Assembly: GCA_028641055.1 (NCBI GenBank)
Contig: CM054057.1
Location: 723,193,931 to 723,257,930, forward strand
Direction: 5' to 3'
DNA: 64,000 bases
DNA from: Alopecurus myosuroides
Taxonomy: Eukaryota > Streptophyta > Magnoliopsida > Poales > Poaceae
Both the position numbers and the translations under genes were made by a program. This document shows positions 42,149-54,124 of this stretch, piece after piece; position 1 is the stretch's first letter, and the number at the start of each line of letters is the position of its first letter. Under the pieces are notes generated by a model that saw only the letters and a list, made by a program, of their open reading frames with translations, did not search any database and was not told where the DNA came from.

Positions 42149-43360
42149 ATGTCGTCTCCCGGAAACCGGAACGACGACACCGGCGCCGGGAATTCTGAAC
42201 AAGACTTGGGGGCACACTGTCATCTGATGTTCTTAGAGCAGCAGAACAAAGGGGCAGCGATGATGTTGATTATAACCCTGCCGCGAAAGAGGAAACGGAG
42301 GATGCCGAGGAGCAAGGTGGTAGAGGAGAAGAAACCACTGATAGTGGCGCGGACGGTGGCTCTGAGACCAGTACCCAAGCTAAGAAACGGCGTCGGGAGA
42401 GGCGCCCAAACCAGGTCGGCGCCACCCGAGAAGCATTCACGGTGGTTGACAGCGATGGTGTGCCTAAGGAGTCTAAAACTCGCTCGAGGGGTTACGTCCT
42501 CCAATTGGCAGCAATCCTTCGGGACGTCGTCAACCTCAACGAGACTAACCTCCAATATAAGGACAAGAAGCATTTGCGCGCTCAACTCATTTCGAGGTTT
42601 CTCGCACGATACGAGTTTCCTGCCGAGTACAACAACCAGAATCTTGAAGGTCATGTGGTGAATACCCATGCCATGACAAAGTTCACCAAAGCACTGAGCG
42701 CTTATAAATATATGGTGAGGGATATGCTTGCTGATGGTGGCAATTTAGAGAAGATCCACAACCACTTTCCAAAGATTACGCAAGAAGACTAGGATGCTTT
42801 CGTGGCCAGTGAAGAGCTAGAGCACACCAAGACTAACCGCCAGTGGGGAGTGGACATGAGAAACAAGAACATCGGTGTCCACTGCCTGGGTAGCAACGGT
42901 TACGCTGGCAAGGAGGAGATATGGGCGAAGTAGGACCAGGCCTATGCAGAAGCCGGCATCGAGAACCCGTGGCACAAGTACCCCCACCCGGAGACGCGGA
43001 GATTTCTAAGGTCCCGATACCATAAAGAAGACGATACTGGGGATGTCGTCACGGACCCCAAGAAGGTGTCGGTCTCATGTTCTCCACGGACGAGAAGGTG
43101 CTTGCACTCGAGAAACAACTGGTAAGCAATTTACCGGCTTTAGCTTAGTTAGATCTTACTCTTGATTAAATTCTAGTATTGGCGTTTCTTAATGCTTCAC
43201 GTTACTTCTGTAGATAGCAGAACAAACGGCAGAAGCTGCCTCCTCGTCTCAGGCGTCGGCGTCGATGGACAAGGTTCCGTGGGACATTCCCCCTGTCAGG
43301 GCATTGAACAAGGTGAAGGACCTACCACCATTGAGAAGGCCGCATAAGGGTCGTGGCTTG
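42149..43360 (+). pseudogene. CACTA-type transposase-related ORF (PF03004-like), cut by SIRE copy 2
   Basis: The frame starts MSSPGNRNDDTGAGNSEQD, shifts near 42235, and continues through a basic KKRRRERRP segment. Then come LAAILRDVVNLNETNLQY, KHLRAQLISRFLARYEFP and KYMVRDMLADGG. After a TAG (about 42790) it goes on with RNKNIGVHCLGSNGYAGKEE and HKYPHPETRRFLRSRYHK, then a splice donor at 43123. An acceptor at 43215 opens an exon ending in PPLRRPHKGRG, where SIRE copy 2 begins. This organisation matches the second gene of grass En/Spm (CACTA) elements. At least two stops and two frameshifts disable it. Confidence 0.55.
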
Positions 43361-44770
43361 TGAAAGTGCACTATGGTCAACTAGAGGGGGGTGAATAGGT
43401 TGACTACCAATTTTTCTTTTCTTTTCCTTTTAATAGGTCTAAGCAAGATAAGATAAGGTTCTCTTGATGAGCATCTAGTTGAGCAACCGATGTGGACAAG
43501 ATAATATACGCAACGGAAGTAAAATGAAAGGTAGCAAGATAAACCACAAGTGTAAACAAGGAGACAAGGATATGATTCCCGTAGTTCCTTCTCAATGAGA
43601 AGTACGTCTACGTTGGAGAGGTGGGGAGCCACCTAGGCACTCCTCAATAGCACGGTTGTGCACACCTTATTCTCCTTGAGCTTCTCCGGTGAGGGAGATT
43701 CTCGTTTCCACTATGAGGTCGACTTGGAGGCGTTGACCAAACCTTTACATGAGCTCGAGGTCACTCCATAAGATGGATGGAGGCTCTCAAGCAATCCGTA
43801 GCTTATTGCAACAAGGTGGAAGCTACAAGCATAAGATCTACTAAGGTTTCTAGGCCTCAAGTAGGATTCTAGATCTACTAGGTTGTGGTGGATGGATTCA
43901 AAATTCCGTTGGTGGAAGTGTGGATCTTGGTCTCCTCTAGCTCTCCACAAAGTATTGGAGTGAGTGGGTGAGTGGAGAGGGAGATCTAGGTGGGTGAAGC
44001 TTTATTAATGTCTAGGAGAGAGAATGGGAAAAGCTTGGCATTTATGACGAAGTACCCCTTCCCACATGTGGCCGTTGTGCAGTCCCAGATGCACCGGAGG
44101 CTCCGGTGGCCTTCTTCTGTGCGCAACCGCGCAGTCCAGATCTGCTCTTTGGATGGGCCAAGGGGACGGAGGCTCCGGTGGATTGGGTGGAGGCTCCGCT
44201 CTTATCCAACAGAGCATAGTTTTGGTGGAGCCACCACCGGAAGCGCATCGGAGGCCCAGCCCTTAGCGTGCCAGTTGGAGAGGGCGGAACCTCCGGTGGG
44301 TACACCGGAGCCTCCGCCCACCGGACCCGCACCGGAGGCTCCGCTGGAGGATCCGCTCTTATCCAACAGAGCGCCATTTTGGCGGATCATCCACCTGAAG
44401 CGCACCGGAGGCCAATTCCTTGTAGGTCCTAGTGGAGATGGCGGAGGATCTGGTGGTTTCACCGGAGGCTCCGTCCACCGGAACTCCACCGGAGGCTCCG
44501 CCCTGGCCTCCGCTCATATGCACCAGAGGGTGGTTTGGGTGGACCCCGCACTGGAGGCTCGGGCGGAGGTTCCAGTGGTTTCACCGGAGCCTCCGCTCCA
44601 TGCAAAAACTGCTTCTCGGTTTTGTCTCTTCTAGCTCTTTTCATTCCAAACAAATTTGTAGCCCATAGAATTTGTATACTTGATGAACCTGGGCACTTTC
44701 ATATATCAAATAAACATTAGTCCGATAGGTATGTTGTCATATAATTATCAAAACGGACGATGATCTTCCA
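43361..44770 (-). repeat. 3' LTR of SIRE copy 2
   Basis: On the minus strand it reads TGGAAGATCATCGTC to GTGCACTTTCA. It contains a diverged GGAGGCTCC array (44094-44600); the TATA palindrome is degraded. The purine-rich AAAAAGGGGGAGAA at 44771-44784 is the polypurine tract. Confidence 0.85.
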
Positions 44771-45293
44771 TTCTCCCCCTTTTTGGTAATTGATGACAAC
44801 ATCCCTATTTGCATAATTAAATACACAACATGAACGGAGCTCCCCTAAAGGTATGCTCCCTTCATGTTGAGATAATTTAGGCGCAATGGTTATATGAGCA
44901 ATATTAATAAAAGTGAGCACACAACACATAATATAATAAGTTCATAAGCTCACGAAGCATAATACGATACGAGGTTCACGACACATAAGAATTTAAACAA
45001 CCGAAGTTTCCAAATGAAAAACCAAACTCCCTCAAGCAAGAGAAAGATGCAAATCGAAATATGCTTGACTTGAGGGAGAACCATGCAAATACCCGCTCCT
45101 AATAGATAGATGTCTCTCCCCCTTTGGCATCAAGATACCAAAAGAGGAGAAACCGATGCTAACGCCCCGAAGATCACTCGGAGGAGATTTCCATGTCCGG
45201 AGAGGGGGCACAGCGACGAGAACTAGTGGCTTCTTCTCCTTCTTCCTCGGACTACTCAATCAATTTGCCCTTGGAGTCTTTGGCTTGCCACTT

Positions 45294-48200
45294 TGTCGCA
45301 CCCGGACTTTTAGAGGATACTCACAGCCCGCTAAACAGTAGATAAATGGCTTACGGGGCCTACCTGCACCCGCATCTCAATATGAGTAGGCCAACACGTA
45401 AACGTGTGACAACCATCCTCTACTATTCGTTGTCTGTGAAACCATCCAATAGAAATCCGAATATTTCCATTGACGTACTTCATAACATCCACACATGGTA
45501 CGTCAACGGCATTTGAACAAGTGATATCACAACAAATCTCTAAGACACAAAGAAATAGAAATAAGTGGCAAAAAGCTCTCATTAGAGCAGAGATAGCAAA
45601 TACAGTCATGCAGAGGACACATGTCCCAACAAGTCAACATTACAACACAGCGGAAGCATCCAAAGTGTCTGAGTACGGACAAGATCCAAATAGGCCTAAG
45701 AGGCCGGAAACGAAAGAACGAAGCCCATCCACGAAGTCTCGGATCCTGCCCGGATCCGCTATCTACTCGTCAGCAGCCTCGTCATACTCCACGTAGTAGC
45801 CACCATGGGGATCCTCGGAAACGTAGTCTGCAGAACACGCAGCCCCAAAGGGGTCAGTACAGACGAGTACTGGCAAGCAAGACGCACAAGATACCAAAGG
45901 GTACCCGACAACACCAAGTACAGATGCTTTGGGTTCAACGGAAGATAGGTGATACAAAGGTGCGGCAGCGGGCTGCCCTAACCAACTACAGAGACACGCT
46001 ACAACATCCGGCTAAAAGAAAGGGATAAGATAGTGCACCGGAAACAACTACCACTAACCTCAAACAAACCCATCCTGGATCTCGCCCCTTATCCAAAGAA
46101 GCAGTCCGAGGATAACCCACACCGTTGGGTTAGTGAAGGTTCAAGTTATTGTGTCAATAAAGCTATTACTAGTCAAGTTATTATTAATTAGGTGTAATTG
46201 TCTAATCCTTGTTAGCCAGCCCTATCACCAAGTCATCCATAACCGCGGACAACACGGCTTCTCGAGAAGATTTAACCCTGCAGGGGTGCACCAATTTGGC
46301 CGTACACGTAACAATATCCCGCCAGACGGGGATCAAACCCACCAAGCGAGGCACTCAACACAACCCAACTCTTCTTCGCATCAAGCCCAAAGAACCACGT
46401 GCTGTGCGTGCGCGGCTAATCGAGCCCCCACGAAGAAAAGGGGGACCCTCATAGCACTGGAAGACCACGCCGCCCTAAATGCCGACTACAAAAGTTCCAC
46501 CCTGGCGCCAAGGGTTCGTACCTGCATATGCGTGCATCAAATGGAAAGCCCGAACTAAGTGTGGCGATTTGGACGAGATGCGAATCGAATCAGAATTGCG
46601 GGGGGCGCCCATACACGCTTCCCACATGCGGTTAGCGCGCTCATCATGGATCTAGAGGACAAGAACTTTTCCTGAGTTCGACACTAGCAGGCCTCAAAAC
46701 CATACCCGGCCTCCTGCCGGTGCCTTATCATCAAATTAGCATTACCGCAAACATTAACAGGTTGTTGTTTAAACATCGAGCCCCCAAAACATAATAAATA
46801 TAGTAACAGAAATACGGACATCAGACTCGAGCATAAACAACCCTAAGCATGCTAGTAAGACACAGGCAACAAGCAACAGGGTTATAGGTGTGGAGGATAG
46901 GCTATATCAGGGTTACAGGATAACATGTGATAGGATCGGAACACAAGCAACGAATCTTAAGGCTAGCAGATTAGACAACGGAAAGTATCGGTATCAAGTG
47001 TGGAAAGGGCACAACGGTTCAGGTGAGTGAATACTTGCCTGCAAACTCAGTTGCCTGGTACTGGGCTAACTCCTCTGAAGTAGTGTCGTAAATCTCGTCT
47101 GTCTCAACGTCGTCGTCTATTCGAGAAGAAGGAAACAAACAACGAAGAGAGACGAACAATCAATAACATGGCATAATGCACAAACATGGGATGATGCATG
47201 ACAATTTAATTGATGCATTAAAGATAAGCTAGTTGACATGGTAAACATATTTAAATGGGCCCATATGCAATTTGGGTTGCATATAGAAAGGCCCAAGAAT
47301 TAAAGTTGAATTAAGTGATCTACAAATAACCATCATGTGAAAGTTGATTATAATGATGCATGGATGATGAAAACAATAAGAAAACAACAATAGCTTCAAT
47401 TTGAAATGTTGTTTACCAAGTTTGGAATTTTATTTATTAAGTTATGAAATTTGGCTTCTTAAATGAGCTACACAAACATTTATTGTTTTCACCCATTTTA
47501 ATTGTTCAAAACAAATAACAAAATTCATATTTGGAAAGAACACAAAATTTTAGATGGAATACATATTTCATTTGTTGAAAAAGGATTTAAAATGAGCAAG
47601 TTATTAATTTGACAATTTTAAATGCATTAATTAAGAAACGGTTGTTTTCAGCAATTTAATTTATTTAAAACAGAACACAAAGTTGATATTTGCAAAGTTC
47701 ATGAAAAATTGGATGGAAAACATATTTAGTTTGTTGAATTTGGAATTTTTATGCCCAAGTTATGAATTTTGCAATATTAAATGGATTACACAAGGATTTA
47801 AATATTTCATCAATTTAAAATATTCAAAACAGTAAACAAAGTTTATATTTAGGTAGAGAATTTAATTTGGCATGGAAAACATATTTAAATTATTAAATTT
47901 GGGGTTATAATGAATTAGTTATGCATTTTTGAAGTTGTGGTATTAATCTGTGATTAATTTAATTAGCTAAGGGCCTACACGTGATGGACAAGGACTGATC
48001 TGTGAAACCTCAGGGACCTGTGTACGAAACTAATTTGGATCTGGATCTGTGAAAAGAAATTTAAAAAGTGGGTTTTTAATCTGCGCGGGGGGGGGGGGGA
48101 TTCGATCCCGCGCCCTCAGGCGCGCGCGCACGGAGCGTGACCATCTGGGTTGCGGCTCGGTTTTGTTCGATACAGGGGGCGTGGCGTTTTGAGGTAAAGC

Positions 48201-49347
48201 CTCAAACTTTAACTCTGACCAAACTGAATTTCGTTCAGCTACTGAACGTCGAGCGGGCCGGCAGCAACGTCCGCAGCGAGCTGCGCTGCCGGCGTGCGAG
48301 GGCGTGCGCTGGGGTGGTGTTGTGGCCGCGGATGCAGAGGGGAAGGAGGATGGGACCGAGGGGTGCTCACCGAGGGCGTAGGAGAGCGGGAGCAGGCTGA
48401 CGAGGAGCTGCTGGCGGGCGACATCGACGGCGGCGATTGGAGACGGCGCGGTGGCGATCCCGTGCTCCAGGGACTCCTCCCTGGAAGCGAAATGGAAGAG
48501 GGCGACGTGGGGATTCCGTTCCCGCCCTTAGCTAGCTCGGAGGGGCGCCATGGCGGCGGCGATCCCCGGCTGCTCCATCGGTGGTGGAGGTTCAGAGAAG
48601 AGAAAAGAAGCGAGGCTGCGAGAGGGATAGGGAGGAGGCGACAGCGCCGCGAGGGAGGAGAAAGAAGGGAGAGAGAGAGGGCTAGGGTTGCGGCCGAGGG
48701 GGGTTTTAAGGAGGAGGGGGAGCAGGTGGAGTTTCTGCTCGGTGGGGGATGGCCTCCCCTCCTCTGTCTCCGTACAGAGGAGAAAGATGACAGCGTGGGG
48801 GAGGCTTGGGCCTCGGGGCTGTGGTGGGCTCAGCCCACTTGGGCTGGCCTGCCCCCCCCCCCTTTTTTTTTGTTTTTCTGTTTCTATTTTTTCTGTTCAC
48901 CCTTTTTTTGTGGAAAGAAAAGAGAGAAAAAGAATAGGGTTTTGGGGTTTAAAATTTTTGGTGATAAATTTTTATAAGTTCTTTATTGCAAAAGCCCAGT
49001 TGTACAAACTTTTGTTTTTCAAAATTTTAAATTTTTGTTGCTGTTTGAAATTTAAATGAATTTGATTGAATTTTGCAATAATTGAAAAATATTGAAATTT
49101 TAGCAAGTTAATAATATGAAAATTCAAGTTTATTGGAAACAAATAAATGGTTTGATTTGAATGTTTTATTTGGAAAGGTTGTAACAGACCAAGTATGAAA
49201 CAAGGATTTTAAATTTGGTTTGAAATTCAAATGGAAAACAAGTGAAAACAAGTGAGAACAAATGCAATGCTCATGATGGAATGATGCAAACTGAAATTAA
49301 ACAAGGAGCAAGCATTCTAAGGTTGTTTTCATACTTGGGATGTTACA
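45294..49347 (-). repeat. Solo LTR of the Gypsy A family inside SIRE copy 2
   Basis: Reverse complement of the A-type LTR (TGTAACATCCC...GGTGCGACA). It is flanked by exact CACTT duplications (45289-45293 and 49348-49352). SIRE copy 1 has the uninterrupted site (GACAAGTGGCAAGC near 37793). No internal region is present, so it formed by recombination between the two LTRs of a full insertion. It retains the GC-rich block (48240-48720), a tRNA-like module (48085-48150) and the exon-like frames. Confidence 0.92.
45763..47116 (-). other. Putative two-exon acidic reading frame in the solo LTR (family A, copy 2)
   Basis: Minus-strand segment 47116-47039 (78 nt) follows GAATAG and encodes DDVETDEIYDTTSEELAQYQ and ATEFA. 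It ends CAG/GCAAGT. Segment 45827-45763 (65 nt) follows TTCTGCAG and encodes DYVSEDPHGGYYVEYDEAAD, E, stop. Against the copy in the Gypsy A LTR, lengths are identical, there is no frameshift or stop, and about half of the substitutions in the first segment are silent. Here the acceptor AG is intact. Confidence 0.5.
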
Positions 49348-51231
49348 CACTTGTCCTAGTCGGTGATGCTTGGAAGAACCGGGGAGTCCACGGGTTCGCC
49401 ACCATCACCACGAAGCTGACGAGCTGCATGTTCTCTACTGCGATGCTTGAGCTCCTTATCATAGCGAGCTTCCCATTGACGTTGCTCAATCTTCTTGTTC
49501 AACTTGAACACCTTCTTGAGGGCCCTAGCCATCCAATTGAATGCATTGTCCTAAGGAGGAGGGCGAGTTGGACCGGCTTCTTCTTCTTCCTCATCAATGA
49601 TGACACGAGGTTTGTCCTTGGTCCGGCGAGGAGAAGGAGTGGGATGCTCAGGGGGCTCGGTGTGGTCCTTGATGAGGAGTTTCTTCTCCATGTGAGGAAT
49701 CCAATTATCATCATCAAATGGTTCATCCAGGAACTTGTCCTCCCACACATGCAAGATGATCTTCATAATGAAGGGCCCAAAGCAAGCATTCTTGCGGTTG
49801 ATCACGGCATGGCATAGCTCATTCCATATGTAGTCAATCACATCGAGTTTTTGAGTGGAATTGGCAAGCCGCTTCTGATGAGTGAGAAGCATGAGATTCT
49901 TCAGAAAGCCTTGGATTTCATCCACATTCCCCGCCTTTGGGTTGATGGTCTCTCTATAGATGCGCATCATGACATCATAAGTGGGGTAGAGACCCTTGAC
50001 AAACCCAACAGCGAATTTCTTCCAGTGATATAGAGGGGTGAGTTGATCCTTGGCAAGAGATGGGGTGTTGATGACGTGAACCCGAAACCAACCACTGTCG
50101 AACTCCTCACCACCTTCAAATAGTCCAAAGTACAGGTATCCTCCAAGAATGGTGCCAACATCAGACCACTTGATTTCCAGCTTCCTCCCCTGTGTCATCC
50201 AAGTAAGATTACGCTCGGTCTCATTTGAGAGATGCACTGTGGCCAAGAATTGACAAACAAGGTCTTCATCATAGTCTTTTTGGATACTCATGATGGGAGC
50301 AAGTCCAAACTTCTCAACAAGCTCAAGTGCCTCCCCAAATTAATTGGGGTTCCTTTCCAAATGTCCAAAGTTAATGGCATGTTGAGGGGCAACATTCTCC
50401 TTTGGCTTCCTCATCGATATCGCGTGATAGATTTGGCTCTGGAAGACGGTGTGGAAGCGAGCATCCTTACCCTGGAACTGTGGCATCAAGCGGTCGCGGT
50501 CAATGACATACGGGTACTCGCGATGTTCTTTCACAAATGCCGCCTCAGACATCTTGGAAGCGGTCTTCTCCTTTCGAGACAACAACTTCTCGGTAGCCGG
50601 GAATCGCTTGTGCTTGGGCTGAGATGGGTCCAGAGTTTCTTCAATCTCATCAACCCTAGGAGTCTTGCGACAACCCACGCTCTTGGAGCGAGTGCCCTTT
50701 ACCTTGGATCCGGAAGCATCTAGGAAGGAAATAGCAAGGGTAGCATGAAGAAAAGGTAATGCTCAAGTTGATAAAGACACACAAATTCAAGAAACAAAGA
50801 TATAAATGGTATTAGGGTTGAATAACTAGGGTTAGGGCATATGAAATCCACCCTAAAACCGTAACGATTCAAGCATAATACTCACTATCCAGGTTGCTAG
50901 GGTTTGTACTCGTGATCCACTACTCTCAAAACTCCAAATCCACACATCTAGATGTTAAGAACATGAACTCCTATGCATCCCCATCCATCAACTAGATGAG
51001 AGATAGAGAGAGCACATACCTGCACCATCCATGGTGGAAAGGAAGCAGGAAGAAGATCCCGGGGTGGTCCAAGGCAAGGAGGAGGGCTCCGGGCGGTGGA
51101 TCACCCAAATCCGGAGAAAACCATGGGAGCGGCGACGGTTGAGAGGGAGAAGAGGGAGGGCGAGTGGGGGGAAATGAGATTGGATCTCGTTGACCCCCGC
51201 TCGCGCTAGGTCTTATCCCGCAGAAACTCCT

Positions 51232-51437
51232 CGGGCGGAGCCTCCGGTGGTTTCATCGGAGCCTCCGCTCCCTGCCCAGCGGAGCCTCCGATGGTTTCAC
51301 CGGAGCCTCCGCCCCTTGTCCAAATACCCCACCAAAATGTGGCCCGCTGAGCAGTTTGCGCCAGCGGAGCCTCCGGTGGGTTCCGGTGGACATTGGCAGC
51401 GGAGCCTCCTGTGGTTTCACCGGAGCCTCCGCTCGAC
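51232..51437 (-). repeat. GGAGGCTCC hairpin array upstream of the third ORF, SIRE copy 2
   Basis: About 200 bases upstream of the exon 1 ATG (51032). Blocks such as GCGGAGCCTCCGGTG, CACCGGAGCCTCCGC and variants recur. The position matches the copy 1 array at 35722-35930. Confidence 0.7.
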
Positions 51438-51889
51438 AACGTTTTCACGTGCCAAGATCATAAAAACAAGAGCATTAGGAGTGGAAAAATGTTTTGGGCA
51501 AAGGAATCTTGGGTTGGAAATTAGTCACTGATATACGATAGACATTACTCGGAGGGGTTCTCAAGATGCAAAACAATTATAAGACCGAACCCGTACGAGT
51601 TGTGAAGGGAGAAGTATGATACGCATGAAAGGGCCAAAAATACCAAAGGTCGGTGGCCGAAGCGACCATGTTTGAGTGTGTACTTTGGCACCGCAAAGAT
51701 ATATATTGGGTCTAAAAATACTACACACAATTAAGCACAATAAGTCACAAATTGACTAGATATGCAATGATGAATTGATTTTTGCATAATAAGAGGATTG
51801 TATACTCATGAGTTGAGTAACGTTCCCCCTATATCCATGCCTACATCCAAACTTAATAGCATGCATAATGAAGGTACATATGCAAGGTT

Positions 51890-54094
51890 TCAAGTGAAGT
51901 TGGAAGAATCGATGACATTTAATTCGTTCCTCAAAGCTCGAAATCTTGGTTCATCAAGGGCCTTCGTGAAGATATCGGCAAGTTGATCCTTGGTGGGGAC
52001 ATATGAGAGATCAATATCACCTTTCTCAACATGATCCCGAATGAAATGATGACAGATCTCAATGTGCTTCGTCTTGGAGTGAAGAACGGGATTGTAGGCG
52101 ATCTTGATAGCACTCTCATTATCACAAAGAAGAAACACCTTGTCAAAATGAATACCGTAATCCGTCAAGGTTTGCCTCATCCAAAGCAATTGGGCACAAC
52201 AACTTTCCGCGGAGATATACTCGGCCTCGGTGGTGGAGAGAGCAATGCAATTCTGATTCTTTGAAGACCAACATACCAAGGAGCGGCCCAGGAATTGGCA
52301 ACCCCCGGACGTGGAATTCCTATCCGTCTTCTCTCCCGCATAATCCACATCCGAATATCCAATGAGCTGAAAGCTTGAACCCTTGGGGTACCAAAGACCA
52401 AAATTTGGGGTATGAACTAAATATCGAAAGATTCGTTTCACAGCTTCCAAATGACTTTGCCTCGGGGAGGCTTGAAACCGTGCACATTTACCTACGCTAT
52501 ACATGATATTCGATCTAGATGCACAAAGGTAGAGCAAAGAGCCAATCATGGAGCGGTATACCTTTTGATCTACCTCTTTCCGGTTGGGTTCGGGTTTCAA
52601 GTCGGTGGTTGTGGACATGGGAGTCTTCATAGGCTTCGCATCATGCATATTAAATCTCTTGAGCATGTCTTGAGTGTATTTGGCTTGTTTGATGAAGGTT
52701 CTTTCATGATATTGATTCACTTCAAAGCCAAGGAAGAACTCCAACTCTCCCATCATAGAAATCTCAAACCTATCGGTCATAAGCTTGCAAAACTCCTCAT
52801 TGAACAAGGTGTTAGTAGACCCAAAAATGATGTCATCCACATAGAGTTGGCATATGAACAAGTCACCTCCAACCGTCTTGGTAAAGAGGGTGGAATCGAT
52901 TAAACCAACATTAAACCCACGATCCACTAGGAACTCTTTAAGGTGCTCATACCATGCACGTGGAGCTTGTTTAAGTCCATAGAGCGCCTTATCAAGTTTA
53001 TATACATGATCGGGGTGGTTAGGATCCTCGAAACCCGGAGGTTGCTTGACATATACTAACTCATTAATGGGACCATTGAGGAAAGCACTCTTGATATCCA
53101 TTTGTTGTAACTTGAAATTATGATGAGATGCATAAGCAAGTAAGATGCGAATGGATTCAAGACGAGCTACGGGGGAAAAAGTTTCACCGAAATCAATACC
53201 TTCGACTTGGGAAAAACCTTGAGCCACCAATCTTTCCTTGTTGCGAATGACAATACCATCTTTGTCTTGCTTGTTCTTGAACACCCACTTGGTGCCAATA
53301 ACATTCTTGCAATCCTTGGGTCTTGGCACTAGTTTACACACTTTGTTGCGCTTGAAGTTATTGATTTCATCATGCATGGCTTCAAGCCAATCTTGATCTT
53401 CGAGTGCTTCATAGACCTTCTTGGGTTCAATGAAAGAGACAAAAGCATGAGCCTTGCTAAAATCCGCTAATTGCCTCCTAGTGACCACTCTTCCACGAAC
53501 TTGCCCAAGAATCTTGTCCTCCGTGTGACCCGCTTGTCCAAGATTCTCTAGCCTTCTCTTTTCTCTTCGTGCTAGCATCTCCTCCAAAGATTCTTTGGAT
53601 ATAGATTGAGAATCACCTTCTTCATCGGAGACATGTCCATCTTCATTTCGTCCTTGATCAATAATGGCTGATGGATCACCACTAGGTTGAGCACTCTCAA
53701 CAATGATGGAATCTTGATCATGATTAGAATGAGTTGCTTGGCCTTGGTAATTAGCTTGAGGGCTTGGTGCATCTTGTTGAGTAGCTTGATCATCAATGGG
53801 TGTAGTCAATGGCTCCACTTGAGTGGGGCATAGTCCTTCTCCCTCTGTCATCCGGTAACCCTCAATGGGGATTATTTCACCAATCCCCACTCTTCTTATG
53901 ATGATGGGAGGAATTTCATATCCTACAACACCATGATCTATATGCCCCCCTTGGGAGCTGTTATCCTCATCAAACACCACGTCTATAGCTTCTTCAACTT
54001 GTCCGGTGGACTTGTTGTAGACTCTATAGGCGTGAGCGTTTGTGGCATAGCCAACAAAGATACCCTCATAAGATTTAGTCTCAAATTTTGACAA
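51890..54094 (-). CDS. Open RT-RNase H part of SIRE copy 2 pol
   Basis: This is a 734-codon open frame. It begins in the integrase C-terminal region (SKFETKSYEGIFVGYATNAH), passes an acidic linker, then carries RT ([29 protein letters not shown]) and RNase H ([31 protein letters not shown]). It ends at the natural terminus NVIDSSNFT. The RNase H motif D is changed from DADYAG to DVDYAG. The upstream fusion is blocked by a TGA in FFG/KCF at about 54125, so the polyprotein is not complete. Confidence 0.82.
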   Translation of the reverse strand: MSKFETKSYEGIFVGYATNAHAYRVYNKSTGQVEEAIDVVFDEDNSSQGGHIDHGVVGYEIPPIIIRRVGIGEIIPIEGYRMTEGEGLCPTQVEPLTTPIDDQATQQDAPSPQANYQGQATHSNHDQDSIIVESAQPSGDPSAIIDQGRNEDGHVSDEEGDSQSISKESLEEMLARREKRRLENLGQAGHTEDKILGQVRGRVVTRRQLADFSKAHAFVSFIEPKKVYEALEDQDWLEAMHDEINNFKRNKVCKLVPRPKDCKNVIGTKWVFKNKQDKDGIVIRNKERLVAQGFSQVEGIDFGETFSPVARLESIRILLAYASHHNFKLQQMDIKSAFLNGPINELVYVKQPPGFEDPNHPDHVYKLDKALYGLKQAPRAWYEHLKEFLVDRGFNVGLIDSTLFTKTVGGDLFICQLYVDDIIFGSTNTLFNEEFCKLMTDRFEISMMGELEFFLGFEVNQYHERTFIKQAKYTQDMLKRFNMHDAKPMKTPMSTTTDLKPEPNRKEVDQKVYRSMIGSLLYLCASRSNIMYSVGKCARFQASPRQSHLEAVKRIFRYLVHTPNFGLWYPKGSSFQLIGYSDVDYAGEKTDRNSTSGGCQFLGRSLVCWSSKNQNCIALSTTEAEYISAESCCAQLLWMRQTLTDYGIHFDKVFLLCDNESAIKIAYNPVLHSKTKHIEICHHFIRDHVEKGDIDLSYVPTKDQLADIFTKALDEPRFRALRNELNVIDSSNFT

Positions 54095-54124
54095 CCGTTT
54101 ACCTTTCTTGCGAATGAAGCACTT

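Larger units (their letters stand above)
45174..51032 (-). pseudogene. Spliced third ORF of SIRE copy 2, interrupted by a solo LTR
   Basis: Exon 1 is 51032-51020 (MDGA plus one base) with donor GTATGTGC. Exon 2 starts at 50719 after TTCCTAG with DASGSK, as in copy 1. The protein continues to 49353 (FGLAPIMSIQKDYDEDLVCQ, with one stop near 50341) and is cut at the CACTTGTCC site by the solo LTR (45294-49347). The last 40 or so codons resume at 45288, with TGG to TAG in KLIE/SEEEG, and end at 45174. Conservation of the tiny first exon across copies supports the splicing. Confidence 0.7.
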
